64,000 nt of DNA from Elysia chlorotica (taxonomy: Eukaryota; Mollusca; Gastropoda; Plakobranchidae): positions 72,916 through 136,915 of the forward strand of contig RQTK01001120.1 in NCBI GenBank assembly GCA_003991915.1, given 5' to 3'. The translations under genes were made by a program, and so were the position numbers. The notes beneath the pieces are model-generated. The model was not told the origin of the DNA. It did no database searches and worked only from the letters and a program-made list of their open reading frames with translations. The stretch's first letter is position 1; each line of letters starts with the position of its first letter. Shown here in pieces: positions 23,901-35,481 of the stretch.

Positions 23901-26900
23901 AATGTCCTTTGAAATAGTTTACTTCTAAGTCGTCAAGTAGTCTGGTCATATTTCTGCTTTTTTGCTGTTTTTAATATAAGGAAACAACTTAATGTAGCTT
24001 TAAAACATAACAGCATTCATTTTCATTGTGAAAATTAGATTTTGGGGGATACAAAAGCATGCAAGAACATGCATAAATGTCGGTATATCATTTACAGATT
24101 GGGGCAATAACTGGCTGCCTTTTAGGTGTGGAGCACATGCGCAAAGATAAAGGAGGAAAAGGTGGAGTTATCATCAATGTTGCCTCAACAGCAGGTTTGT
24201 GAAATGTCGCTCATTGGCTATGCTCTGGAGATGAGTATTGAGACTAATAAATGGACTTTTTGTTACACTTTTTAATGACAACAAGCTTTTAATCATCATT
24301 TATTTTTACTCATTATTTTCTAAATAACAAGCAATTAAATCTACGTAACAGGTTTCTTCAAGCTTAAACACAACTTTTATAATCTTAAACTGCTTAAGCA
24401 TGTCATAATTTGTTCTGTATCTTCCAATAGTCACAAATAAAGCAAATTCTTGTGTAATTCACCCGTTTCAGCAAAAAAATGTGACCTCTGAATAGTTGAT
24501 AAAACATAATTGTATAATAATTATAGCATATTGAGTTAAAATCATTCTAGGAATCTGATTGTATTTGTTAATTTTCTATCTGCAGGCCTTGTACCAGTTT
24601 ATTTTTCAGCAAATTACTGTGCCTCTAAGTACGGTTTGGTTGGTTTTCACTTGAGCAGTGCTGTGAGTTCTTGAATACTTAGCTGTAAATAAGGAAACTT
24701 TGAATAAAAGTAATTTGTCATGCATGTTTTTGAAATGCCCTCTGTTATAAAGATATTAAAAAGTTCACCACACACTGATTTTAGTTTTTTAAGTTGAACT
24801 AGGAAATACAATGCCCCTTACAGTTATAGGCTAATTTTATTTGATATTTTGGATATTCCATTTTCCTATTTTTCTTCTGCAGAGCAACCCCCACCTGAAA
24901 GAGATGGGAGTTCAGTTTGGATGCTTGTGTCCTGCTTTCACCGACACAGCAATTATAAAACTGGATCCCAAGAAAGTTGACTATTTTGATGAGGCCCAGA
25001 AAATTATAAGTCAAGTGGGAATCAACCAGTGAGTGGAAAGTATAAAGTCTATCTTGCCTTATGCTCTGTACAGTGACACTGGGATATAACAAAACATTGA
25101 GGTCTGTTAAGAGCAAACATACTGTTGAAGGACCATAATAGATTTCTTTATTCGAGTTGGACTGACAGAACAGTGGCACGTAACTGCTAACGTGGCCATC
25201 CTAGAAATGGGGTTTAACAAATTGGCTAGAAATTCAACATGTAACAGAAGTTAAGCTGTTGATTTTGCATTACACATTCCTTCTATTTTCTCATTCACAT
25301 TATGAAGGGTCCAATGGTAGATCTGCCATAATAATCTTAACATTACATGTTTGATGTTTCCACTGTCAATGTTTTATGTTCTTCAGTAAGAAAACTAAAA
25401 ACTTAAAATCATGTGGTCATGTATGACAAAAATAACCTTCTATTTAGGCATGATTTGAGAATGTTTTTTTAACCCTAAAAAGACATTGTTTGGGTAAAAT
25501 TAACCTTCACCGCCACTCGTGGAAGAAAAATATCTGGGCTGTGAAAAATCTGCATTATTCTTTTTAATGGTGCCAGTTTTAAAATAAATACCATTATGCT
25601 TCCTTAACTCATGTTTTGAGCTTCTATCTATATTGTTCCTTTCTCAAAATAATAATTTTTTTTTTTGGTGAATTTTTCCTGAACCATACTTATGCTTTGA
25701 TTGAAGCCAATCTATTCGTGCGTAAAAAACACCTTTACACTTGTAAATAGGCTTCAGCTATGGTAATATTCTCTCTTCCTCTATCTCTCTTTCTCTCTCT
25801 CACTATCTCTTTCTCTTCCCCACCCTTTATTTCTCCCTTTCTTTCGCCCTCTCTCCCTTTCTCTCTCCCCATCCATCTCTCTCTTTGAAAGGTATAGTAG
25901 GCTATTAGCTGTTAATGTCCCTCCTCCTGCTCCTCCTCCCTCCTGCTCTTACTTCCTCCCGCCTGCACCTGCTTCTGTTCATCTTTTTGCTTCCCTTGCT
26001 CATCCTCCTCCTCCTCCTCCTAGTCCTCCTTTTCCGCCGGCGCTTCCTTGTACTCCTGCGCCTCCTCCTACTCCTCCTTTTCTGCTTACGCCTCCTCGTA
26101 TTCCTCTTCCGCTTGCGCCTCCTCCTACTCCTCCTTTTCTGCTTACGCCTCCTCGTATTCCTCTTCCGCTTGCGCCTTCTCCTACTCGTCTTCAGCTGGC
26201 GTCTTTTCTTACTCCTTCACTTCCGTATACGCCTCCTCCTACTCCTCTTCCACCTGCACTCCCACCTACTCCTCATCCTCTTTCGTCGGCGCCTACTCTT
26301 CCTCTTCTGCCTGCACTTCCATCTACTCCTCTTCCGCCTGCGCCTCTTCCTCTTCCGTCGGCGCCTCTTCCTCTTCCGTCGGCGCCTCCTCTTACTCCTC
26401 CTCTTCCACTTGCACTTCCACCTACTCCTCTTCCTCTTTCGTCGGCGCCTCCTCTTCCTCTTCTGCCTGCACTTCCATCTACTCCACTTCCGTCTACGCC
26501 TCCTCCTACACCTCCTCTTGCACTTCCACCTACTCCTCTTCCGCCGGCGCCTCCTCTTACTCCACCCCCGTTTCTGCAGTGCCTCCTCTTCCTCCACCTC
26601 CGTTTCTGCAGTGCCTCCTCTTCCTCCACCTCCGTTTCTGCAGTGCCTCCTCTTCCTCCACCATCCACTTCCATCTGCGCCTCCTCCTACTCCTCCTCTT
26701 TCGTCGGCGCCTCCTCCTACTCCTCCTCTTCCGTCGGCGCCTCCTCCTACTCTTCCTCTTCTGCCTGTGCTTCCACCTACTCCTCTTCCGCCTGCGCCTC
26801 TTCCTCTTCTGTTGGCGCCTCCTCTTCCTCTTCCGTTGGCGTCTCCTCTTCCTCTTCTGCCCGCGCCTCTTCCTCTTCTGCCAGCGCCCCCTCTTCCTCC

Positions 26901-27943
26901 ACCTCCATTTCTGCAGTGCCTCCTCTTACTCCACCTCCGTTTCCACTGCGCCTCCTCTTACTCCTCCTCTTCTGCCTGTGTCTTCTTCTGCTATCACTAC
27001 TGATCCTGTTCCTCCTGTAACTCCTCACCCACCGCCTGCTGCTCCTACTCCTTTAGTTTCTCCTCCTCCAAATCATTTTCCTCCCCTCCATCTTTTTCTG
27101 CTACTGCTCTTCCTATTGTCCCTCTCCCTGCTCATCTTCCTAGTGTTCCTCCACCTCCTGCTTATCTTCCTCTTCCTGCCACTCTTGTTTCTCCTTTTCC
27201 TCTTGTTTGTGCTCTTCTCTTCTCTTGCTGCAACTCCTCCAACTTCTCCTCTCATCCTCCTCATCTTGCACATCTATATTCCATTACTTTATATTATTCA
27301 TCTTCTTTTATATGCTGATTACATGTATTATTCTTTTTCCTCTTTTTCCTTTCCTCTTCTTAGAAAAATTGATAGATAGAGAATATCAAAAGATATAATG
27401 ACAAAAAGGGTGTCACGGGCTGGTATAAACAATCCTTGCTGGTCATAAATAATAGTTTTATTTTAAGTGTGAATACAGTTTTTCATTCTCTGATTCTTAC
27501 CAAGCTATTTTAGCTTCATTATAACTGTGTAGTAGTTATAATCTGGTTGTAAACGAATGCATCAATATAGCTGATTGTGCCTTTAAAAGTGCTTGTTGGC
27601 TTAGATTGAACATTTATGTATGGGGTGCAGGTAGAAGAAGATTATTTTAATTTCCTATAACTCCCAAGTTCCTAATTTAAAGTGAAGCATGTTTTTTTTT
27701 TCAGACTTAAATTTAATTTGTTGCTTTTTTGTATTGCTTTTACTTCTGTTATCAACATACAGAGGTGATCAAATATTAGAAAATAAAGCTTTATTTTTCT
27801 GTTACAGAGTTGAGACAGTTGTCCAAGGATTCCTTCAGCTGGTGGAGTCTCCAAATTGCAACGGAGACATTGTTACGGTCACAGCCCATGATGGAATCCA
27901 GTACAAAAAAAAGGGCAAAAACAAATGGATGAGCCAATTGTAG
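17618..27943 (+). CDS. HPGD: 15-hydroxyprostaglandin dehydrogenase [NAD+]-like short-chain dehydrogenase
   Basis: Seven exons join in frame with GT-AG borders: 17618-17707, 20412-20535, 22839-22945, 24098-24194, 24586-24662, 24883-25028 and 27808-27943 (TAG). They give a 258-aa protein; human HPGD has 266. The start is supported by an in-frame TAA 12 bases upstream. Classical SDR motifs are all present: TGAAQGLG at residues 10-17 (cofactor loop), Asp35 at the end of strand 2 (favours NAD), CDV at 62-64, NNAG at 89-92, and the catalytic Ser137, Tyr150 and Lys154 in YCASK, each one residue below the human numbering. From family knowledge, HPGD oxidises the 15-hydroxyl of prostaglandins and related hydroxy fatty acids in the cytosol. 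The precise substrate here is inferred; a related SDR that acts on another lipid alcohol is the main alternative. A Ty3/gypsy relic lies in intron 1 and a large minisatellite in intron 6. Confidence 0.85.
17826..18045 (+). repeat. (AAT)n microsatellite with longer-period units
   Basis: AAT/ATA trinucleotides with ATG interruptions from 17826 to about 17935, then a longer unit built on AGTCTTAATA...ACATTAATAAT repeated several times. It lies in intron 1 of the HPGD-like gene, about 120 bases after exon 1. Confidence 0.9.
18105..18124 (+). repeat. Poly-G tract
   Basis: About 20 consecutive G bases, bounded by AGCA on the left and CGAAAA on the right. Such a run can form a G-quadruplex. Its exact length is unreliable in sequencing. 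Confidence 0.9.
18880..19655 (+). pseudogene. Ty3/gypsy pol remnant (RNase H and C-terminal tail)
   Basis: Around 18918-19230 the plus strand reads as a decayed RNase H domain: ENDALEYGMGSV, a stop, DGKLLVFASQTLSDAEINYA, QIEK, a stop, LLAFIFGMNKFYHYTFARP, VTVMTDHN, and, after frame changes, KAPKRLQSIFLTLQAFDFN and LIYKSGAQTA. This is the typical gypsy order. A second frame at 19309-19656 ends with TMRSRRMIKPSEKLI, like the extreme C-terminus of gypsy Pol after the integrase. The integrase itself is absent. Several stops and frameshifts show a long-dead element in intron 1 of the HPGD-like gene. Confidence 0.75.
20536..22838. other. HPGD-like intron 2, no gene seen
   Basis: Intron sequence with no recognised coding or RNA element. 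A segment at about 21702-21770 contains GATGAATTTGTCCTCATCG followed by GGACGACTTTGTCCTCATGG and ends GACAAGTGGTTAA. It may be the right end of another TTAA-type element, but a matching left end was not found. Confidence 0.4.
22946..24097. other. HPGD-like intron 3, no gene seen
   Basis: Contains a poly-A run at about 23149-23167 and a poly-C run at about 23431-23445. Short frames show no motifs. Confidence 0.4.
25913..27250 (+). repeat. Pyrimidine-rich CTCCTN minisatellite
   Basis: About 1.3-1.4 kb of imperfect repeats built on CCTCCT, CTCTTCC and GTCGGCGCCTCCTC-type units, nearly pure pyrimidine on the plus strand except for regular single purines. It lies in intron 6 of the HPGD-like gene. 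Higher-order units recur, for example GTTTCTGCAGTGCCTCCTC four times between 26571 and 26923. Long open frames exist in more than one phase and on both strands because C/T-rich triplets cannot make stop codons. A degenerate (TC)n leader lies at about 25770-25886. Confidence 0.9.
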
Positions 27944-28689
27944 GCATGTGATATCATGAGTTAATCGAGATAGTGAGCCTCAGACTAAATAAATCACTTC
28001 AGCTTGGAAAGTTTGGTGGATTCAAATTTTTTTAGAAGCCAATTAATTGTGAAACAGGAAAAATACAATTAATTAATCCCTTATTTAAACAGAACTTTGA
28101 TCTCTTTAACACGAACATAAAATTTTCTTTCATTATGTGCATAAGTGGTTTAAAAAACTCTGAGTTAAAATTTTGATGCATCACATAGTGTTTGTGATGC
28201 AGAACGGCTCTACAGTCTGATACCATAATGTAAAGTACTGATCAAAATGCACCAATATCTGTTTTGTTATTTTTTTCTTTCTTTTCTGAATGATTTTCCA
28301 ATTGTGCTTGAGGGAATTTAGATTTCTCGTTGTTGGATTTGATGTTCACTTTATCTGGAAAATATTTTTTATTTCAGAGAGACTTATTTTTAACACTATT
28401 TTATCATTCCCTTTTTGCATATTCAAGTGCTGTCATCTGCTTGTCATGTACCTACTATTTAAACGGCGCTGCTCAGTAGCGACGATGTGGTTTATTTAAG
28501 CTCCTACTTTCACCTTCTTTAAATTCACTTGTTCTGACTATTTGTGATATAATTTATTTCAGATTTTTACATTTTTGATATGAAGATGTTATCTATATAT
28601 TTAGCTAGTTTTATGGTGTTTTTAATCCTTCTACAAATGTCTGTTGATGAAAATCCATTTGAGGAACCAGTGATAATCTGCTACACATC

Positions 28690-29215
28690 TGCCATGTTAC
28701 TGTCTTTACGACCAACCACCAGGAAATAACCCCGAAACCTCCTAACTATGTTGAGGACGCGCTAGAGGGGGAGGAAAGGTTGGCTTAGACAAAAGATTAG
28801 GAATAGAAACTACAAACTCGCCTTACCAGTTATTCTGACTGACAGCAAAAAGTCACTCAACAACAAGTTAGAGGAATTGTCTACGTGCTGTGCTTTAAAG
28901 AGACTTGGCTTAAAGACAGTATACCAACGAGCAGTTGTGACATTGACGGGTACACATTGACCCGATCAAATCCTGACTCTGTAGCAACCGGTAAATCTTG
29001 TGGTGGTGGTGTTTATGCTTGTGCGAAAAATGGTGCCATCCAGCGATGATTGTATTCTTAGCACAGTGTGTGTTCTATGATATACACCTTTTCCTTATAT
29101 ATTAGTTTTTTATATTTATATTTGTATTTATATAAATGCTTACAACCACGGCAAAAAATTGCCATTTTTAATGGACCAATAAAATGTATCTTTTCTTATC
29201 TTGTCTATCTTATTG
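28690..29215 (+). mobile_element. LINE fragment: endonuclease piece joined to a 3' tail
   Basis: The plus strand translates around 28845-29040, with a frame change, to KLEEL and then CFKETWLKDSIPTSSCDIDG, YTLTRSNPDS and GKSCGGGVYA. That matches the ETWL...I-x-GY...R-x-D...GGG pattern of APE-type LINE endonucleases. The following bases lack any RT and end with AATAAAATGTATC and repeated TCTTATCTTGTC, a LINE-like tail. The core of the element has been deleted. It lies in HPGD 3' flanking or UTR sequence. Confidence 0.65.
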
Positions 29216-29378
29216 GTACACAAAGTATTGGCAAGTATACATTATAAATTTCCCACTACTCTGGTAGGGGATTTGTGTGCCCAACTGAATTAAATCAAAA
29301 TTCAAGATCAAGGTCAAGGAAATGAATTTAACATTGCCACATTAAAAAATAAACTCAAACAAAACAAAAGCACTCCCC

Positions 29379-29413
<35 letters not shown>

Positions 29414-29419
29414 CCCCCC

Positions 29420-29451
<32 letters not shown>
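29379..29451 (+). repeat. Poly-A / poly-C / poly-A tract
   Basis: About 30 A, 9-10 C and about 32 A in succession. It could be two A-tails of inserted retroelements or a low-quality stretch. The run lengths should not be trusted. Confidence 0.85.
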
Positions 29452-29452
<1 letters not shown>

Positions 29453-29856
29453 AAGTAAAGGGTGTGTTACTTTGAGTCTAGTGATTCTATTGAATGCGGC
29501 TCTATAATCCTTCAGATGCGTCTATAATCCTTCAGATGGTCATTTCAAAACATGAATAATTTTTCAAAAAGGACTACTCTTATAAAAAATAAACCCATAT
29601 TTTCCTCCCACAACTCCTAGTGTTTGAAGAAAAAAATAAATATACTATTAAGGCAATGTCTCATCCACTGTAACCACTTACTGCTAAATTCTGTTACAAA
29701 CCTTGTGCATTAAGATTATAAATTAAAATGATATCAACTGTGCCTTTTTTTTTTTAAAGAAAATTGTGGATGTATGAATATTTAATGCAGGCTATTCTAT
29801 AAAAATGTTATTGTTGATTTTTTCCCTCTAGCCCAGTCATATTCAAAATCCTGTGA

Positions 29857-30668
29857 AGTTCATGAATTTTAATTTTTATGTGAACAAGTAGCTAAGACTG
29901 ATTTTAATTTCAGTCATGATTTATGTGGTCTATTTATATGGTCAGAATACACAATTCCTAAAATAAAAGACTGCTTAGTTCGGCTTTAAAGATATGATCT
30001 CTGAAAATTATTTCATCATTAGACAGAACGAACAAAGCAAGCAATCTCACACTGTTGTAGAAAATTTTTATTGCTGTAGTTTTTTGTTTTTGTTTATTTT
30101 AATCATAAAAAGTGAAAAGAAAACTAAACAAAGAAGCTGTGCATTGCATTTGCTGCATACTTGTTTTATTAGTGTGATATGTGTACTGTATGGAATTAGT
30201 TTTGATCTTCCTTTACTTGTATGCTTGTAGTACGCTACCAGGAGCCATTTTCTGGAAATTTATGTTGGCACATAAAAAAGTTGTTATATGTTTTGTGAGG
30301 AACTAGAATTACAGCAAGTCTGTCCCTTTTTTGTTCACCTGTTTACGTTATTGAACTTGAAGTTATGAATTTTTCGTTCCCTTTTACTTTTATTTTTATG
30401 CTTTACTTATACACCTGTAGTATTAAAATTGAACTATGATATTGTTGGAAATTTGTTAATGGATCCCAATGAATAAAGAAAATATACATCTAATGGACAA
30501 AATTGCAACTGTTTCTTTGTTTACATTGCAGTTCAAATTGTTATTGAATAGCTTTTAAATCAACAATTTACCTTCTCAGATACAATACAGTACTTGTATT
30601 ATTGATATGCCACAAAATTATGGACAAATTATTTATTTCAGACTACATTTATGTGTTTGAAATGACAC
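29857..30668 (+). repeat. 0.8-kb duplicated segment, copy 1
   Basis: Directly repeated at 34556-35433. Shared sequence includes AATTTTTATGTGAACAAGTA, GTACGCTACCAGGAGCCATT, CAGCAAGTCTGTCCCTTTT and CTTCTCAGATACAATACAG. Differences are scattered substitutions and small indels, plus an insertion in copy 2. An AATAAAG motif near 30471 could be a plus-strand polyadenylation signal for a long HPGD 3' UTR. No coding exon is recognised. Confidence 0.85.
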
Positions 30669-32323
30669 GAAGGCTACAAAGGTGTCAGGCATTAACATTG
30701 ACTAGGCTTCTCTAGTACCATTTAAGATGCTAACCAGACTTTAAAAAATTACATTTACGATTTGGTGTGTAGACATCTAAATGATCTTTTTCTCTTAAAA
30801 TGCTGAAGCTGTCATGATTATTATTATTTTTTATCCCAAACATGTACCACAAATGTATTATTGTACAACCAAGAAAAATTAATAATAAAGGCTTATTTTT
30901 ATCTTACATCAATATAGCCAAAGATGATAGACTTTGAATTAATAATATTAAGAAATAGATTTTTTGTGTAAAAACTGCTAAAACTCCATCTGCTGTGAAT
31001 TAAATACATGTACTAATTACTTTAAATCTAGCTGTCTTAATATCTGCTGTAGATTGGTTTAGAATTTCTGAGTTCACTAAAAACTGCAAAATTTCCTATT
31101 TGCCTTGTAATGCATATAAATTTAACACTAGCACACACAAACGTAATAATGAAAGCAAAAATCATGTCATCGATAAAATAATCACTTTATTACAACATTC
31201 AATTACAGGAAAGAAAACTAAAATTGTGTTATGCTCAGGCTGTAAGTTGTACACTTAACTGTGAAACAATGCAATAACTTCAATCAAGATCGTTTGAAAA
31301 CACAACAATAGAGGTTTGATCTCATCACCATTTCTTTAAAGAAAGGTGAGTACAAAGAATAAACAACAGAACATAACTATTATAGTTTTAAATTTATCAC
31401 AGTTGGCCTTTCAAAGTAAATCTTATCTTACAAGACCTATTTTAAATGTTTATGAAAATCAAATAAACAAGAAGAAAACAAGGTTGTAATTTGTATACTC
31501 AACAATTTGTAAATTATAGAAAAAAGTATTTAAAAAAAAAGGATTCTATGCCCTTTGAACCAATTAAGATCTTATGAATTGCCCTTGTTGCTGCTCCTGG
31601 TGCACATATGACAAGCAGTACCACATTACATTTCTAGTGATAAAAGTATTATTAAACATCATTTGCCACAGCAGAACCTAACAAATCGGGCTCTTTTATG
31701 GATAGCATTTAGATCTTGAAAACCATTAGTGTACGGAATACTAAAAGATTAAAGAGTTTTCTGCAAAGGCTAAAAAAAAATTAAAAAATTAAGCCAAGGT
31801 ACCATGCTCGGGATAACCTTGATACTCTAAAGCAGTACACACGTGCTTTGGTTGAATGCAGTTATAATACTTTGTGGGGAAAGGTAGAATCTTTTTCTCA
31901 CCATAGAAGCTCCTTGTGTAGCAGATAAAGATAAAGAATATTGAATGAGTGATCAAGAAATCAACCAGCTAGTATACAAGGATATTACAAACTCCAACCT
32001 CCACAAGAAAACAAAACTTTGCACTAAGTGCACAAGTGAGCTATATAATTGAACTATTTACCACAGTTAGGACATTAATACAATATTATTCACAAGGCTG
32101 GTGTGTCCATATAAAAAAAGGTTGAGGTGCCATACAAAGCTTCCTTTGCTTTGATCACTCGAACTGTGAAGGTGGTACCAAAGTCTGAAACAAATTTATT
32201 TGTACGTGTATACATGCAATTTTTAACAAACAAACAGTTGAATGATAAAGAGCAATTCCAAAAAGTTCTACCAGTACACAATGTACATATAACATCCACC
32301 TTCAAGATTGAGCAGATGAGATT
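30669..32323. other. Intergenic, no gene seen
   Basis: AT-rich sequence without recognised exons. At about 31187 CTTTATT on the plus strand is AATAAAG on the minus strand, a possible distal polyadenylation signal for the convergent STOML1 gene. That use is speculative. Confidence 0.35.
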
Positions 32324-32940
32324 TTAACCCTTATCGTACATAGGGGAGGGGGAGGGGGGGTAATTTTCGACCCCAGGGTCAGCTATTCTCTGTTTTACTA
32401 TACTTGTAGGAGGAATTTAATAGAAACTTTATGTATTCCTCAGCCATTCATTTCCCCAAATGATTCTGTCTGACTAGCAGGAAAAGGCTTTATACCATAT
32501 TGACCATCGAACATTTTCTAACTATATATGTTTTTGACAAACGGGAGTCGTTTTAGATCCCTAATCTTTAAAGAAATACAAATGTAAAAATACTGATTAT
32601 TATTAACCATATGTTATTATCGTTAGAAAATTCTCTTTCACTTTTTGCGAAAGCGGGAACAAACTAGAAACAAAGATCACAAACGTTTGGTTCATGAAAC
32701 CGGTGGTAAAAATCATGCTCAAGGTGTGAAGTGAATGGGGTCGAAATATACCCCAGACATACGGATGCGCATATATTGGTTTTTCCTCTCTACCGAATAT
32801 GAGATTGAAACGTCCCCCCCTCCGATATACGAAGAGGAATGCGTTATTTTTTTCCCTCTGTACGGTACATGGGATCAAAATGTACCCACGACATAAGGTT
32901 CAGGTGGGGAAACATGATAGGCCTACATGATTAGGGTTAA
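32324..32940. mobile_element. TTAA-bounded MITE, second type
   Basis: The left end is TTAACCCTTATCGTACATAG and the right end, reverse-complemented, is TTAACCCTAATCATGTAGGC. The ends are imperfect inverted repeats with TTAA at both outer edges, about 617 bp apart. A G-rich run (GGGGAGGGGGAGGGGGGG) follows the left end, and related TACG/CCCC motifs recur inside. No coding capacity. Assignment to a piggyBac-like group rests on the ends only. Confidence 0.55.
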
Positions 32941-33364
32941 ATGGTCAAGACCTTGAAAGTGAACTTCCCTTGGCAGTTCCAGATCAAATTTGTTCTTCTT
33001 TTTCACAGGAACTTTGATCCTGATAAAGTTATCATTTTTGTACAATCTAATTCCAAAAAGGAAAACAGTAGTCTGCAAAGGGTTTACCTGACAAAATATT
33101 AGAGGAAGTCAAGATAACTTTTTTTCCTAACTACATGTAGCTTGGCTTGGCAAATCTAATTCCATTGGTCAATAGGGTATTGATTAGACTAATAAATTGT
33201 AAAAGCACTTAGGAGAATTGTTTGGGTTACTGAGATCCATAAGATCATTTCCAATAGTTTATTTAATATGCTGAAAAAAAAAGGAATTTGTGATAATTAT
33301 CATTTTACTATTTATGTAAAAAAAAAAATATTTAAAAAAGTAGTAGTAATAAACCATATTGTCA

Positions 33365-33560
33365 TAAGTTGGCAAGGCCAGCGAAGTGGTGGTTAAAAGG
33401 TAGAGCCTTTGCATTATTCAATGTTTCCCTGCTGATTAGGTACAACCATGGGACTCACGGACTGCCCGGACTGCCCGGGCATTCTGTTCTGGGGTCCTAT
33501 TGCTGAATAGGATCTTTCTTGAGGCCTAGGGGACGTTAAAATAGGAAAGAGCCACCCTTT
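33365..33560 (+). mobile_element. Possible tRNA-derived SINE
   Basis: GTGGTGGTTAAAAGGTAGAG resembles the A-box half of a glycine-type tRNA, and GGTACAACCATGGG sits where a degraded B box would be. A palindromic GC-rich body follows (CCCGGACTGCCCGGGC). No second copy was found in this window, so this is tentative. Confidence 0.4.
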
Positions 33561-34555
33561 CTACAACCACAGAAAGGCAGGGCAATTCAGTTGTGCATCT
33601 AGTATAAGTAAATGTTTCAAAATCCACAAAGCACAATCATTTTTCAAACATTTAGTAGCCTATTAGCACTAAACATAACCATTCCTGGGCACTTCCTAAA
33701 ACTCTGGCTTTAAAATTTTAAAAAAAGAAGGTACAGGCTGGTTAAAGTTAAGTCTCTAAAACAAATTTCTTCTTTAGTTCACTGGCTCTCATAGACATGA
33801 CATAAATGTTTGTATACATATGGAGTTTGCATTCTCATCATTTTTTAATGATTACACAGAAATGAATAGTTTGCTACAATAGTAGTTTTTTTTTAAGACA
33901 GCAATAGCACATAACAAGGAACACACACAACCCCCCGAAAATAGTTACATGTACATTCTATTCAAATCACATGGGAAATAACTAAATTGCAATAAATTGG
34001 TACAATAATAGAATAAAAATCATTTTATAGCTTGCACTAAGATCTCAAAAGACGACATAAATTTAAAGATTGTTACAAAATCAAAGGATTATGAGATTCG
34101 CAAAACTTCGTACACTTCCAACTTTCAACAAACCATGTTCTTAGCTTCAAACCAAGGAATGCATGCAAGTTGATAAACAAATATTTAAGTAGCTGACATA
34201 ATGAAACCTTGTTAATGTTATATTGTTAATTTTATGATCTACTGCTTTATAGAAAAAATCTTGGTCTCTATTATTTGATTGTAAGTATGAATGAATCATT
34301 ATGTAAATTATCCGACCCAAAAAGTATTTCCTTATATTAGAGCTGCAATGTTGCTTATGAATAAAATTCTGTATGTATGATATATGAACTTCATAAGGAT
34401 AAACTGACCTTTTTTTATTTTAAAAGATCTTAAACACAAAGTTCGAAGAAAAGTGATACTAGTAATAGATACAACTTTTTTCAAACTTTCTTTTATGTCA
34501 TTTCATACCTCTGCATAGAGATGATCATTAACAATAACATGTTGCCATTCACATA

Positions 34556-35433
34556 GTTCACAAATTTTAATTTTTATGTGAACAAGTAGCTAAGACTGAT
34601 TTCATTTTCAGTCATGACTTATGTGGTCTATTTATATAGTCAGAATATAATATACAATGCCTAAAATAAAAGAGTGCTTAGTTTAGCTTTAAAGATATGA
34701 TCTCTGAAAATTATTTCATCACTAGACAGAACGACCAGACAAAGCAAGCAAATATTAAATTCTCACACTGTTATAGAACATTTTTATTGCTGTAGTTTTT
34801 TGGTTTTTGTTCAATAATAAAAAAAGTGAAAAGAAAACTAAACAAAGAAACTGCTCGCATTTGCTGCATAGTTTTTTGATTAGTGTGATATGTGCACTGT
34901 ATGGAATTTGTTTTGATTTTCCTTTACTTGTATGCTTGTAGTACGCTACCAGGAGCCATTTTCTAGAAATGTATGTTGGCACATAAAATAGTTGTTATAT
35001 CTTTTGTGAGGGACTAGCATTACAGCAAGTCTGTCCCTTTTTTGTTCACCTGTTTACGTTGTTGAAAAAAGTTATGAACTTTTCATTCCCTTTTACTTTT
35101 ATTTTTATGATTTACTTATACACTTGTAGTACCCCGGTATTAAAATTGAACTATGATATTGTTGGACAATTGTTAATGGATCCCAATAATTATAACTTAT
35201 ACTTTGAAATGTTCATCAAAGCATTTACCATATTAAATAAAATATACATGTACATCTAATGGACAAAACTGCAACTTTTTCTTTGTTTACATTGCAGTTC
35301 AAATTGTTATTGAATTGATTTTAAATAAAAAATTTACCTTCTCAGATACAATACAGATATTATAGGTGACATGCCACAAAATTATGGACAATTTATTTAT
35401 TTGAGACTACATTTATGTGTTTGAAATGACATG
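34556..35433 (+). repeat. 0.8-kb duplicated segment, copy 2
   Basis: Copy of 29857-30668 in the same orientation. It has an extra piece of about 50 bases near 35188-35245 containing TTATAACTTATACTTTGAAA. It ends about 43 bases before the stop codon of the minus-strand STOML1 gene, so it forms that gene's immediate 3' flank. Confidence 0.85.
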
Positions 35434-35475
35434 AAATTTTTCCAAATTGGTATCATGAAGATTGCAGATCAACAC

Positions 35476-35481
35476 TTTATT
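35476..35481 (-). promoter_or_regulatory. AATAAA overlapping the STOML1 stop codon
   Basis: On the minus strand the last codons read ACA CAA TAA AG, so the word AATAAA contains the TAA stop. If used, it would give a 3' UTR of only some 15-30 nucleotides, ending near the border of the duplicated segment. Whether it is used is unknown. Confidence 0.4.

Noticed and set aside
25915..27379. Reading frames of 362 and 443 residues (Leu/Arg-rich and Ser-rich) and several minus-strand frames
   Set aside because: They lie in the pyrimidine minisatellite, overlap in different phases and on both strands, and consist only of repeat-encoded residues. C/T-rich triplets rarely make stops, so openness carries no evidence.
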